33,039 bases of DNA from PVC group bacterium (GTDB lineage: Bacteria > Verrucomicrobiota > Kiritimatiellia > CAIKKV01 > PXCX01). Under the pieces are notes generated by a model that ran no database searches, was not told the DNA's origin, and saw only the letters and a list, made by a program, of their open reading frames with translations. The first letter of the stretch is position 1. The number at the start of each line of letters is the position of its first letter. Shown here piece after piece: positions 18,201 to 27,600 of this stretch. The stretch is taken from positions 1 to 33,039 of the forward strand of contig PXCX01000138.1 of assembly GCA_003565195.1 (NCBI GenBank). The letters run 5' to 3'. The translations under genes and the position numbers were made by a program.

Positions 18201-20144
18201 CGTTCGTCCCAATTCCGGCACTTGGGCCAACTGCCGGATAAAATCCAAAGCTTGCTCAAGCTGTGCGGCATAGGCCACCATATCGGCGCTGCTTTCAGCC
18301 GGCGGCGGCGGCACCGGCTGGACGGCACCCGGATTGGCCAGTTCCAAAATGAATGTGGTACGTCCACTGACTCTTGCCGCGGCCGGACTGGGAAAATCGG
18401 GCACGTACCCCATGGGGGCGGGGCTCGTCTTAGGCGTAGCCACCGAAGGGGTATACGTCTCCCGCATCCAGCGAATCACATGCGGGTTCGACAAGGAGGC
18501 ATGTTGCACGTCTTCGGCCGGTCCCAAAACAGCCCAGTTTCGCGGTGCCGGCAGCAGATTAAAGACAATTATGTTAACCAGTCGATGCTCGTCTAAACGC
18601 TCGCCCAACGCCTGTTGATGTTCTAGAATTTCGCGTTCGCGGGATTGTTCCTTCAAACGATCCTGCCAGCTTTGCTGCACGTCTGAAATTAAAGTTTCAA
18701 AAAATGCGCGTTCCTCGGGATCGTCGTCCGCTCCGGGAACCCGTTCGGCGGTTAACAGGACGCGTACGGAAAACACGATGTCCCGGTCATGTTCGGCCTG
18801 CTCCAGTCGCTCCATTGCATCGTCACGCGTCAGCTCGCGCAGGCGTTCAGCACGGTCAAGCTCAAGCTGTAAGGCCGCCCTCTCGTCGTCTTCATCGGTT
18901 GATCTGCCCGGTACCAGCCGCCGCAGACTCATTTCCAGTCTTGCAATCCGTCGATCCAGCAGATTGATTTCCCGGCGTACGTCACTGAGCGCGGATACGC
19001 GTTGATTGTAAATCTGTTCGATGGTGTCGAGTACGGACTGACGAGCTTTTGACGCAGCGGGCTTTTCGCTGCGTCGCTCCATCAGGGCCACGGGATCTTC
19101 GATCGCCTCCAAGAGCCCCTTCAAAAACGAATGCTCCCGGTCGCGATCCCGGATCATGCGCAGGAACGAACCGGGAACGTCGCTTGGACGGTAGGCGTCC
19201 CGAGCGTAAAGGAACTGATACTGTCCGGCTTGTTGCTGCGCTTCGTTATCAAAAAAAACGGCCAGGACCGGACGTTCAAGCGGATTATGTTGCAGCCACG
19301 CGACCGTCTCGATCAAGCCCGCCACGTTGGCAGCTTCCTGCGGTAACTGTGTCGCAAACGGCAAGGTTCCAAAGGTATCGTAATGCGTCGCCAAAACCAA
19401 CGTGTCGGCGGGTGATTCATCAACCGGTTGGGTTCCGGGAATGAAAACGTATAGATTACGTCCTTCGACGCGTTCGAATCCCATTCGGCTGAAAAGGGTG
19501 ATTTCCGTCCCGTTCAGCAGACCTTGTTCAGCAGCGATTTCAGATTCGACGAAGAACCGGGGGATATCCAGATGGGCGAAATAAAACTTGATGTCTTCCT
19601 CATGGAACGCCTCAGACGGCGCAGCTTCCCGTTCGCCTACGAACATCACGGCCACGGCGCCGGCTTGGACGGCGCGGGTCCAGCGTTCAGCGCAGTTGTA
19701 ATCGAAGATTGCGATATGGTCCCTGATTTCCTTGCCTTCGAAATGCTCCCAATGTCCGTCCGCCAGATATACCGTCGGCGCCGTCAACCCGTCGATCGGG
19801 GTCACAGGCAACGCCAAGCCGTTCGGTCGCAGCGGTTGCATGGGAAACCGTTGGCCCGCCTGCTTGAAGTAGCAATCCCCGTCCGCCATCTCCAGTTGCG
19901 GCATGGCAAACGGTTGCACGAGGATCTGGTCGTCGGTCACACCGGCCTCGCGCAATCGACGCAGGATCGTGTCGCCCGCCGCACGCCCTTCATCCGAACC
20001 CGCCAGACGATGCGGTGTTGCGAGCAGTTCCGACATGGTTTCCGTCAAGCGCGTGACATCCACTGTCGCGCCGTAAACACTGGCGCACAAGACAACAACA
20101 GCGCAGACCGTCATCCAAACTATCTTTTTTAGGCGTCGTTTCAT
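15225..20144 (-). CDS. Giant FtsX-family ABC permease with N-terminal degenerate M28 peptidase-like domain
   Basis: 1639 residues, far larger than ordinary MacB/FtsX permeases (400-900). Order: signal-like or anchor helix 8-25; M28 aminopeptidase-like region ~30-330 with a PA-like insert ~120-200; coiled-coil-rich region ~370-520; an unknown mixed domain ~520-900; three membrane helices at ~946-967, 977-996 and 1003-1026; an FtsX first helix ~1070-1090; an extracytoplasmic domain ~1091-1355; FtsX core helices ~1358-1380, 1402-1428 and 1450-1472 (REIFTFSALGLGPRH between them); and a ~160-residue C-terminal tail. In the M28 part the His-x-Asp pair is kept (HYD, 254-256), but the bridging-Asp site reads AANVAG and the Glu-Glu pair reads Asn-Glu or Glu-Ala, so peptidase activity is unlikely. 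ATGA overlaps join it to the ATPase upstream and the OPT-like gene downstream. Confidence 0.88.
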   Translation of the reverse strand: MKRRLKKIVWMTVCAVVVLCASVYGATVDVTRLTETMSELLATPHRLAGSDEGRAAGDTILRRLREAGVTDDQILVQPFAMPQLEMADGDCYFKQAGQRFPMQPLRPNGLALPVTPIDGLTAPTVYLADGHWEHFEGKEIRDHIAIFDYNCAERWTRAVQAGAVAVMFVGEREAAPSEAFHEEDIKFYFAHLDIPRFFVESEIAAEQGLLNGTEITLFSRMGFERVEGRNLYVFIPGTQPVDESPADTLVLATHYDTFGTLPFATQLPQEAANVAGLIETVAWLQHNPLERPVLAVFFDNEAQQQAGQYQFLYARDAYRPSDVPGSFLRMIRDRDREHSFLKGLLEAIEDPVALMERRSEKPAASKARQSVLDTIEQIYNQRVSALSDVRREINLLDRRIARLEMSLRRLVPGRSTDEDDERAALQLELDRAERLRELTRDDAMERLEQAEHDRDIVFSVRVLLTAERVPGADDDPEERAFFETLISDVQQSWQDRLKEQSREREILEHQQALGERLDEHRLVNIIVFNLLPAPRNWAVLGPAEDVQHASLSNPHVIRWMRETYTPSVATPKTSPAPMGYVPDFPSPAAARVSGRTTFILELANPGAVQPVPPPPAESSADMVAYAAQLEQALDFIRQLAQVPELGRTRIPPRLTATLTFNVPEWDGTSYDGSYVRHYDERFKAGENAPGAVVLAMERGRVSQRPPLHGWGGHLMYSSHAGTFPLLTDRGARMAIQAALHDDQGRIKGISLRSPGGGLGVAGSWELAGWYFADRRNQILISEADVRVMLAGIRTPMGLASEAAVRFIDGITESAPKEMNLTLGGDMLAVYAGRVRRYKVLHGAQLLLNNSEVEPVGDGYEPEPGFVDAQLRSARDTWILNESRLDSLRRRNVMQHSLERLHAQAERFLDQATAETVSPAQRWSRTLASRGYSARVYEPVRDVTNDLVTAIVILLLLAIPFAFAFERAVIGTPNIYRQIGGFVVVFGVVFTILYLVHPAFRFVSFPIVVLLAFVIIIMSSFVIAIMWQKFEYEMRKLHGLATASHQSTRTARGMIGAAVALGIATMRRRPLRSVLTAVTILLLTFTILFFGSFKSEDGVRQIYVGPGPRMPLVEIGSVPGSAFDEQAIVMLRELHEDEADSYFRTWNVADEHESMAGRFPDDTVFTVSGQATLPPQDLRLYPELRDILDGDLEGFTEEGGVFLPPEIYRRLPEHVRTNGAAVIELAGQRHVLRGTFDPVRLGALRTLDGASFVPPNLEEVNRQLEQEYPNDPLAIELRLEEMELEDYPPLDPETVSLVWQPRAPRLNMPIRSLVFLPQTEAQARRIASDLAIQLSRRASFAAGGDHFRALYATEVSMGGLARVVVPLVLGGLIIFGTMLSSVSDRQREIFTFSALGLGPRHVATLFFAEAAVYAVVGGMGGYLFAHVFSKLVEWMAQQGWVGAPAMNHSSLNAMLTLLMVMLTVLASTVYPAFRASRSANPGAQRQWRMPEPEGDWLRLEFPFTVSDYDMVGLVSFLEEYLASHSEKSVGLFAANDVEVQHKDERFTLQANVWLQPFDQGISQTFSLWTQPSRIEGIDQVHVAMQRRSGSPAIWRRSSRVFIHELRNQFILWRTIPDDAADHYYRMTAERFGIREDDSQT

Positions 20145-20890
20145 GGTGTATGGCCGACCTCCACGGCAGCCAGTTCGATATTGAGATCTTCGCGACGCGA
20201 AATACGTTCCACCTGTCCGTCGCGGATCCAGACCACGCGATCGGAGACATCCAGCATGCGGTGATCATGGGTGGAACAGATCACGGTTGCGCCACTCTCC
20301 TTGTTAAGCCGAACCAGCAAATCGTTGATTTCCTGGCCGGTTTTAAGATCCAGATTGGCTGTTGGCTCATCGCAAAGCAGAATGGAGGGATCGTTGGCCA
20401 GCGCTCGCGCAATGGCCGTTCGCTGCTGTTGTCCACCGGACATTTCCAGCGGTCGATGATCCCAACGATCTTTGAGACCCACCATGTCCAATAATTGCAT
20501 GCCGCGCTTCCGGGCTTGATCATCGATCAGACCGGCAAAAATCATGGGTGTCGTTACGTTTTCCAAGCAGGTTTGCACGGTAACCAAATTATAACTCTGA
20601 AAAATGTATCCGATTTTCTTGCAGCGAATATAGGCCAGTTCGTCGGCGTTAAGCTGGGCTACATCGACTTCATCGATAAAGACGGTGCCTGACGTCGGTG
20701 TGTCCAGCGCACCGATCGCATTGAAGAGCGTGGACTTTCCCGATCCTGACGGACCCATGATTGAAACGAATTCACGGCGCACCACTTCGAGGTCAATGCC
20801 GCGCAACGCTTTGGTAATCACGCCGTTGCGGTTGTAATCCCTGCAAACGCCTTGCGTCCGAATAATGATTTTTGAAAGTTTCCGACTCAT
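20141..20890 (-). CDS. ABC transporter ATP-binding protein, MacB/LolD type (first of two)
   Basis: A 249-residue ATPase. It has Walker A GPSGSGKST, Q-loop YIFQSYNL, signature MSGGQQQR (Leu replaced by Met at the first position), Walker B ILLCDEP with TANLD, and a switch His in CSTHDHRM. It begins four bases after the stop of the FtsX permease at 20895-22346, its likely partner, and ends in an ATGA overlap with the giant permease. The ribosome site before the ATG at 20890 is modest (GGTGGAA about eight bases upstream). The MacB/LolD group typically drives mechanotransmission or lipoprotein release rather than classic import; the cargo here is unknown. Confidence 0.95.
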   Translation of the reverse strand: MSRKLSKIIIRTQGVCRDYNRNGVITKALRGIDLEVVRREFVSIMGPSGSGKSTLFNAIGALDTPTSGTVFIDEVDVAQLNADELAYIRCKKIGYIFQSYNLVTVQTCLENVTTPMIFAGLIDDQARKRGMQLLDMVGLKDRWDHRPLEMSGGQQQRTAIARALANDPSILLCDEPTANLDLKTGQEINDLLVRLNKESGATVICSTHDHRMLDVSDRVVWIRDGQVERISRREDLNIELAAVEVGHTP

Positions 20891-20894
20891 ATTC

Positions 20895-22346
20895 CTATTC
20901 CACCCTCATGGCGTCCACCGGCACCATGCGCGCGGCGGCAAAGGCCGGGTACAAGGCCGAAAGGGTAGCCAGCGCCAGGCCACTGGCGATGGCGATGAGT
21001 GCTCCCCATCCCAGATCCGACCACGGGAAAAACCGCCAAACCCAGTGCCCGTAAGCATAGGCCATCCGAGTGACGGCGATCACGCCACCCAAAAGCACAC
21101 CCAGAAATCCGCCCACCAGACCCATCGCCGCAGCCTCGATCAGCGACAATCGTGCAATGAATCCGTTTAACGCACCCAGACATTTCATTGTGGCGATTTC
21201 ACGAAAACGTTCGATTACGCTGATCAGCATGGCATTGGTAATGCCGGCAATACAAACCATAAACGAAACCACCAGCAACCAAAACATATTTGCGTCCAAC
21301 CCGGTTCGCGTACCGTAATTGGCGATCAGCAACTCATCCATATCGAGAATACGCCGCGTTTGCAAGATCCGTCGAGCCGCATCCACCGCAATGCCGGCAT
21401 CGATATCGGCAGCCTGGGCCAATTCGCGTTCCTCCATCCATAACGCCCGTTCATCGTGCTCGGCCAGCGCCACCAAAGCGCGACGCTGATCGAAAACCTC
21501 CCCAAACTCGTCGCGCCAGGCGGTAGCCAAGCGCGGTTCACGCAGGACACGCAGCAAATCACGTTCGCGCTGGCGATCGCCGGCGCGAACCATCAACGCC
21601 TCCAGTCGCTCCGACGGCACGGAAACCTGATGTGCGTCGAACAAATCGGCCGCGGTCTCCACATCGGTTGCAGCCAACCATTCGGCTAGGCCATCGGCCT
21701 CGATATGGGACGCAAACGCTTCGCGATTTTTATTAAAGTGATCGCTGGCCCGTCGCAAACTCTCCAAAAAATAGGATCTGCGGGGCAGGAAATCAACTAG
21801 GCCGTCGGGCAATCGCAGGGGAATCATGCGAGCTGTACGCACGAACTCGCGTCGTTCATCCGGATCTTGTAATTGCGCGAATAAAGTTTCGCGATCAAGG
21901 CCTTCCGTCAATATGCGTTGATGTCCCGGCGGCAATTCGTCAAACCAGGCATCGTATTGCAACAAACTGGCGCAATCATCCATAAAAAGCGGCAGACGCT
22001 CCTTGTCCACCCCCATCCACGCCGTAAGACTCTGCGGCAACCAGGATCCCGGCGGCAGCTCCGCCAGATTGCGGGCCAGTTCGCGGGGGGGCATTTCGGT
22101 GTCGAAAAAAACAGCCACCTGTCCCAGCTCGCGCTGTTCGCTGGCCAGCGCACCAACCCCTGTCTTGCAAGCGTCGGCAATCTGATGTTCAACCAAAACA
22201 TTCGACAAAAAGGCCACCGCCAGCACCACAACGCCCAGTGTCAGCAACGAGCGAAACAGCCGGTACTGGATACCATCGACGGCGATGGCCACTTGCTTGA
22301 GCAACGGCAAATTATTCTGATCGCGTAAATCGAGTTTGGTAGTCAT
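20895..22346 (-). CDS. FtsX-family ABC permease with large helical extracytoplasmic domain
   Basis: 483 residues. One N-terminal membrane helix (~35-55, LLTLGVVVLAVAFLSNVLV) is followed by about 300 residues outside the membrane, then the FtsX core of three helices. The core starts at LLVVSFMVCIAGITNAMLISV, has the canonical cytoplasmic loop ERFREIATMKCLGAL, and ends in SALYPAFAAARMVPVDAMRVE. The extracytoplasmic part is rich in Leu, Glu, Arg and Ala, and reads as mostly alpha-helical; it does not look like the beta-rich MacB periplasmic domain. The ATG at 22346 has no clear ribosome site. It lies 76 bases after the DUF6785 gene and four bases before its ATPase. A homodimer, or a heterodimer with the giant permease, is possible. 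Confidence 0.9.
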   Translation of the reverse strand: MTTKLDLRDQNNLPLLKQVAIAVDGIQYRLFRSLLTLGVVVLAVAFLSNVLVEHQIADACKTGVGALASEQRELGQVAVFFDTEMPPRELARNLAELPPGSWLPQSLTAWMGVDKERLPLFMDDCASLLQYDAWFDELPPGHQRILTEGLDRETLFAQLQDPDERREFVRTARMIPLRLPDGLVDFLPRRSYFLESLRRASDHFNKNREAFASHIEADGLAEWLAATDVETAADLFDAHQVSVPSERLEALMVRAGDRQRERDLLRVLREPRLATAWRDEFGEVFDQRRALVALAEHDERALWMEERELAQAADIDAGIAVDAARRILQTRRILDMDELLIANYGTRTGLDANMFWLLVVSFMVCIAGITNAMLISVIERFREIATMKCLGALNGFIARLSLIEAAAMGLVGGFLGVLLGGVIAVTRMAYAYGHWVWRFFPWSDLGWGALIAIASGLALATLSALYPAFAAARMVPVDAMRVE

Positions 22347-22422
22347 AGTGCTTGCTGAAAACCTGCTGCCCAGAAACCGCGGGCTTCACCGAGAGCGCAA
22401 GCGAAACATTTCGAAAAGCAGG

Positions 22423-24582
22423 TTAATGGTTAAACATATCTCTAAAAAACGTGATCCATTCAAATTCAAACATGTAATGATTATACCGGTAAAACACGAT
22501 ATTGGCCACAATCCAGACTGAGTAAATAAAGGCCAATCCCATGATCGTTCCAATAAAAAACGGCCGACTGCTTTCGAACAGGCGTCCACCGCCAATTTTA
22601 AGGATGGCCTTCTTGATCAGCCAGCCGATCATAAACGAGAACCATAACCGGGACATCAACCAACTTCCCAGCAACACCATGGGAAGAGGATGCAGCGGAA
22701 ATTTCGGGTAGCGTAGCCGTGCGGCGCCCGTCGCCAGAACCAGCATGGCGCCGAAGACAAACATGGGTGGAAACCGTGGATTCGTGCTAACGGCGGACCA
22801 GCGTTCCAGCATCGGGACGGACTCGCTCACGTCCAGCGTCCGTGTGGTGTCGCCTTCGTGGAAGACGCTGCCGACGACTCTTGCAGCCGCGTTGACGGGC
22901 CCTAAGCTATCGAACGGGTAATCGTTGGCAGCTCCTTCGCTGCTATAGCCCATCCAGATGGCAATCGCGACGGCCAGCACCAAAATCACGCCCAGAAACG
23001 GCACCAAAATACCCGGAGTTTGTAAGCGCCGCGTCACGCGCGATTCAACATGTACGGCGTTAATGACCATGGGTGCCAGCAACATTAGCGTCGTCCGTTG
23101 CGGAATCACGAGCACGCCTAGAATGGCCAATAAAGCATAGCCTTCGGCTCCCAACACCCGTTCGCCAAATGCGGCCACCATGAACGGCAAAGGCAGAAGA
23201 ACCCCCAGCGGTATCCACGGAATCCCCATCTCCGCCACGAGGCGGCAGACGACCAGGAACATAATCAAGACAATCAGGGTCCAGAGAATCGCAAGATCAA
23301 TTGCCACGCCATAGTGAACCAGTGTCGCGACAAACGCAACAACCGACAGTAAAAACACACGGCAGATGCGAATACTCTGCCGATCGATTTCGTTTTCCTC
23401 ATTTTTGGATCGAAATCTTCGCCATCCCAAGGCCCGTTTCAACAATGCCAGATAATAATTCCGGCCGCCATAGAGAATCATGCCAGCCATCGCCCAGGTT
23501 GCCCCCATCGACATCGGGCCGACATTGGGGCCGAAGCGGTCGCCGGTTTGAACATAAAAAATGTATGTGCCCAACACCATCAGCGGCCAGGTGAACCAAG
23601 CGGTGAAACTGATCTCCGACGGCAGCAAAACCGCTACGGAAATAACAGCAAAAAACGCCCACCCTCGCAACAACGAATATCCCTCATGACTGTCCCGCAA
23701 AAAGGAAAACTGGTTTGCCAGCTCATAAAATTGAAAGCGGGTTGGAATCGCGATCATATTCGGGAAATGGGCATGCAAACCGTTGACCGTGAACACCACC
23801 ACCATGACAATGAACCCGATCCAGAAACGGCGATTGTAAAAAATATCCGGTAGCACACGGTTCTGGTTGTATTGCACCATGGCAACGCCGACCTCGGCTA
23901 ACGGGAACGGTGTAAGCTCCCGTTCGGCCCATTGACGGTACAACAAATAGCCAAAGCTGATACACAACGTTAAAAACGTCAAAAATAACGGCAGCCAAAA
24001 AAGCGTGGGACGGGTCCAGGCTTGCCAGGAAATATCGCCAATCTGTGCCATGCCCCCCAGGGTTTCGGCAATCCCGTCGTCAAAACTCCGGGACTCAACG
24101 CCGTCCAGCAGGGCATGCGCAGGCAGCAACTCGAAAATATTTGTTCGCGCCAGCATTGTCAGGTTGCTGTGACGCGCCTCCAGCAAGGAAGGCAGATGCC
24201 CCACCGTCATTACCCATGGCGATGCCAGAAAACGCGATAACGGTGTGGCGATCAGGGCCAACGTTAACGCCACCGCCAATTCGCCGTCGCGCAAGGACCA
24301 CGTTGGAAGGAACCTTCTGAGCAGGGTATTGAAAATGCCGATGAACACAAACAAGCTTGCCAGCGCAAGCGGCGCTACGTAATGGTGCTGGGAAAGTTCA
24401 CGGGGTGCCATGATCCCATCATGATAATTGGCAATCAAAATCCCTGCCACACCGATCACCAATGCCAACAACAAAGAGCGTACCGTTACCGATCTCACGG
24501 ACGCGGGATCGGTTGATTGAGTTGGATTACCTCGATTCAACATAACGGGCCCAGTTGTACCACAAGCTTCTGATTTAATCAA
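22423..24582 (-). CDS. DUF6785/DUF6784-type multipass membrane protein
   Basis: 719 residues with about 15 hydrophobic segments. The C-terminal ~120 residues (LRYPKFPLHPLPMVL, then WFSFMIGWLIKKAIL and RPFFIGTIMG) match what I know of DUF6784, and the preceding part has the DUF6785 look (NYHDGIMAPRELSQHH after the first helix, then SLRDGELAVAL). Such proteins are common in PVC bacteria and have no known function; a transporter-like role is inferred from topology. The start is the TTG at 24582 because GAGGA lies six bases upstream, while the ATG at 24543 has no ribosome site. It lies 72 bases after the heparinase-like gene in the same operon. Confidence 0.8.
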   Translation of the reverse strand: MIKSEACGTTGPVMLNRGNPTQSTDPASVRSVTVRSLLLALVIGVAGILIANYHDGIMAPRELSQHHYVAPLALASLFVFIGIFNTLLRRFLPTWSLRDGELAVALTLALIATPLSRFLASPWVMTVGHLPSLLEARHSNLTMLARTNIFELLPAHALLDGVESRSFDDGIAETLGGMAQIGDISWQAWTRPTLFWLPLFLTFLTLCISFGYLLYRQWAERELTPFPLAEVGVAMVQYNQNRVLPDIFYNRRFWIGFIVMVVVFTVNGLHAHFPNMIAIPTRFQFYELANQFSFLRDSHEGYSLLRGWAFFAVISVAVLLPSEISFTAWFTWPLMVLGTYIFYVQTGDRFGPNVGPMSMGATWAMAGMILYGGRNYYLALLKRALGWRRFRSKNEENEIDRQSIRICRVFLLSVVAFVATLVHYGVAIDLAILWTLIVLIMFLVVCRLVAEMGIPWIPLGVLLPLPFMVAAFGERVLGAEGYALLAILGVLVIPQRTTLMLLAPMVINAVHVESRVTRRLQTPGILVPFLGVILVLAVAIAIWMGYSSEGAANDYPFDSLGPVNAAARVVGSVFHEGDTTRTLDVSESVPMLERWSAVSTNPRFPPMFVFGAMLVLATGAARLRYPKFPLHPLPMVLLGSWLMSRLWFSFMIGWLIKKAILKIGGGRLFESSRPFFIGTIMGLAFIYSVWIVANIVFYRYNHYMFEFEWITFFRDMFNH

Positions 24583-24588
24583 GAGATT

Positions 24589-24593
24589 TCCTC
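24589..24593 (-). promoter_or_regulatory. Ribosome binding site that selects the TTG start of the DUF6785/DUF6784 gene
   Basis: GAGGA on the minus strand, followed by six bases and TTG (24582). The later in-frame ATG at 24543 has no purine-rich site in front of it. Confidence 0.6.
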
Positions 24594-24654
24594 ACGATCC
24601 TTAAAATCACCAGTCTGATCAACAAGCTATCCACGCCAGCCACGGCATCCGCCG

Positions 24655-27600
24655 TTACTTGCGACGTTCCTCATGCAGCATTACCGCACCCTCGCGCAAC
24701 GCCTCGGCGCTCAACCTAACCTCGCCGATCCCGGGCAGCGACACAATACACGGTACATTCGCGCGCACGGCGTACACGCCGGGTTCCACGCGTGCCACAT
24801 GCACGAAGGTGGGCACCTCGAAGATGTCGTCGGGCCCGAAATGGTAGGCGTACAACTTGCGATTGCCATGATCGTCCGCCGTGAACAGCGCATCCGCGAC
24901 CGGCTCGTTGCCTTCGAGAAGCCACGAGAATGTGGTGCCCGGATAGGATGCCAGCCAGCGTTTCGAACCGTCTTCGTTGACGATCTCGCGCCTGACGAAC
25001 TGCCAGCCGCCGGCCTGGTATTCGGGGTTTTCGGGCATACGGAAATAAAACAGATTGTTTTCGGGGTCAACGCGGGTAACTTCCATTTCAAGCAATACGT
25101 CGCCGGCCGTCACGCCCGTTGCGCGTGTGTCCCGTTCGTCCGTCAACAGCCTGAGCGTGCGCCGTCCATCACCGTCGGCATCGGGTACATCGTCCCATTC
25201 CACTGTGTCGGGATATGACAATTCGGTTCCCGGCCAGCCCAGATACATCCAGCGTTCACGCGGTTCGAGGGTCGCCTTCCAATAGCGGTCATGATCCTCG
25301 TTGGTGACCGTGGTCCCGTCGGCGTGCCGGGTATCGGATCCGTAAACCATGGGCTCCAATTCGGTGGCCACCAGTCGGTTTTCGGCATCGACGAATTCGA
25401 TGTTGGATTGATAATAGCGCGGGGTTCTCAATACGCGGGCGTTTGTCCCGGAGACCCGATCGAGTTCGAAAGCGCTCCAATGGCGTTCGTTGCCGATCCG
25501 CGCCAGGGCGCCGTCAAGCAGACCCTCGGGCATCGGGTCGGAAAGTGTCAGGCCATGATTACGCCAGTCCGCCGCAGTAATGCGGGCGGTGTGAACGCCG
25601 CGTTCGGCGCTGACCCGGATATCGTCGCGTTCGATTTCGGTCCCGCCGACCAAGTGCAGCAGACGCAGTCCCTGGGCATCCTCGCTGAGCAAGGCGTATT
25701 CGCCGTTGACGCGCAGTCCACCTTCAACCTGATGGATGATTTCCGGTCGCCGCGAAGCGAACAGCAGGTCGCGCCGGTCATTGTCCATCTCAACTTCCAG
25801 GGCGACACCGCGCCGGGCGTCGTCCGGGTCCGCGGGTTCGACCTTCAATTCACGCTGCGCACCCATAAACGGTTGACCGGACCAGGCTTCGTAGAGCGCC
25901 GGATATACGGAAACACGGCCTTCGTCCGCCTGGCGTCCCTGCACGTGCAGGTAGGGCATGGCCACCGGATAGGCATCGGATTGCGCGCTACCGACCATGA
26001 CATGATCGTTCTCACGTCCGAACAGGTGCAACGTCAGGCCGACCGGTTGATCGGGTTTGAAAAAATCGCGCTGATAATGGCGCCGCATGTCTTCGTCCAG
26101 TTCCCAGGTGGCCCTCAGGTAATCGCCGGCCCGCCCTTCCTGGCGTGAAGCCTCAGGGCGAGCGGCCATGTAGGCCATCGCGGTATCGCTGCTGGCCGGT
26201 TCCAGGGATACGTTGGTGTCCAGTCGGTTCTCGTCGGCGGTCGGCGCCCCGTGAAAACAATAGGTATGCACCCGGCCGCCGGCCACCCGGAACACATCGA
26301 AAAGATAGACATCGGCGTGTTCAGGGCCGGTATCGCCGTCGATCATGGCCGTGGCGCGATGATATAGCGACACCTCGGGATGCGAGGTGGCGCGCGCCGC
26401 CGCTGCCGCGTAATGGGATCCCGGCAAAGCGGCCAGCGCCGTCGGCCAGCCGGTGGCGGAGACGGTGGAACCGGGAAACGAATTCTCGAAATTGCGTTCA
26501 TCGATTTCGACCAGGTTATGCATGCGATTGATGCGCATGTTCGGCGTGGCGCGCAGGTTGCCTTCGTGTCGTCCGCCGAGATCGGGCGCCAGACGGGTAC
26601 CATGCGCGAACATTTCGAGGTTCAATGTGTCCTGGTGCGCGTGTCCGCGGCCGATCCCGGTCCGGATGGCGACAGCGCGTTTAACCAACGGGTTCGTGTC
26701 CGTTTGCCCGGATTCGAGCACGATGGCGCCGAACCCTTCCACGTAACGCGACGGGAAGGAGGGGATGTCGGGCAACCGGGGGCGGCGCAAATCCATGCTG
26801 TCTCCGATGATGAACGGGAATCCGCCGGCGGCATGCAGTTTCTGTTTGGTGAGCTCGGCCTCGGGCATGTGCGGATACAACTCGGGGTTATTCATATCGA
26901 AGCGCCGATCGCCGCCCGCGGCGACGTAACGGCCCAAAATCCCGGCAATCTCGCTCAGCGCAGGGCCCACGTAACCGGTGGCGCCGACATAATGAACGCC
27001 GCCACGATTGAACGAGGTGAACACTTGATCGTCCAGCCCGCCGGCATCAGCCATATTGTAATGAACGCGTTTGAACAACCCGTTTTCGAGCATTGCATGG
27101 CTGACTTGGTTAACGCCCTGGACCAGAGGGATGAAGGCCGACACCGGATCGCTACGCATTACCCGGCGGTTCAGGCAATCCATGCCGTGTTGCAGGATAT
27201 GGGTGTCAAGCAACTCGATTACATCGGCGGGCGTTTTAACCCAGGGTATGCGAGTGTTGACATAATCGGCCAGATCCTGGTTATCCTTGATGGCGTCGAA
27301 CAACCGGTCATAGGCCGTGGCAAGTTCCTTCAGACGGCCGGGTTCATGTCCGCTATACACGGTCTTGCCGCCGCGTGATCCCCAGATCAGGGTGTTTTCC
27401 CGGTTAAAATTCGCGTGCCCGCTGACTTCACTGTAGTAATGATCCAGCCCCGGATATTTTTCGGCGATCGCACACAACATGACGGCGCCATCCCAGGCTG
27501 CCTCGAGGTTGCCGGTACGTTCGTAGGCCAGGGCCACATCATTCACGCCGCCGCGTCCATGGGCGCCCATGATACCGCGCCAACCCCGGAACAAGGGGTC

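Noticed and set aside
24642..24655. ACGGC/GCCGT hairpin at the end of the heparinase-like gene
   Set aside because: Only a 5-base stem, overlapping the stop codon and not followed by T residues; more likely chance.
26380..27378. 332-codon plus-strand frame within the heparinase-like gene
   Set aside because: The minus frame carries a signal peptide and the GHAHQD motif; the plus frame has no family signature and no promoter.
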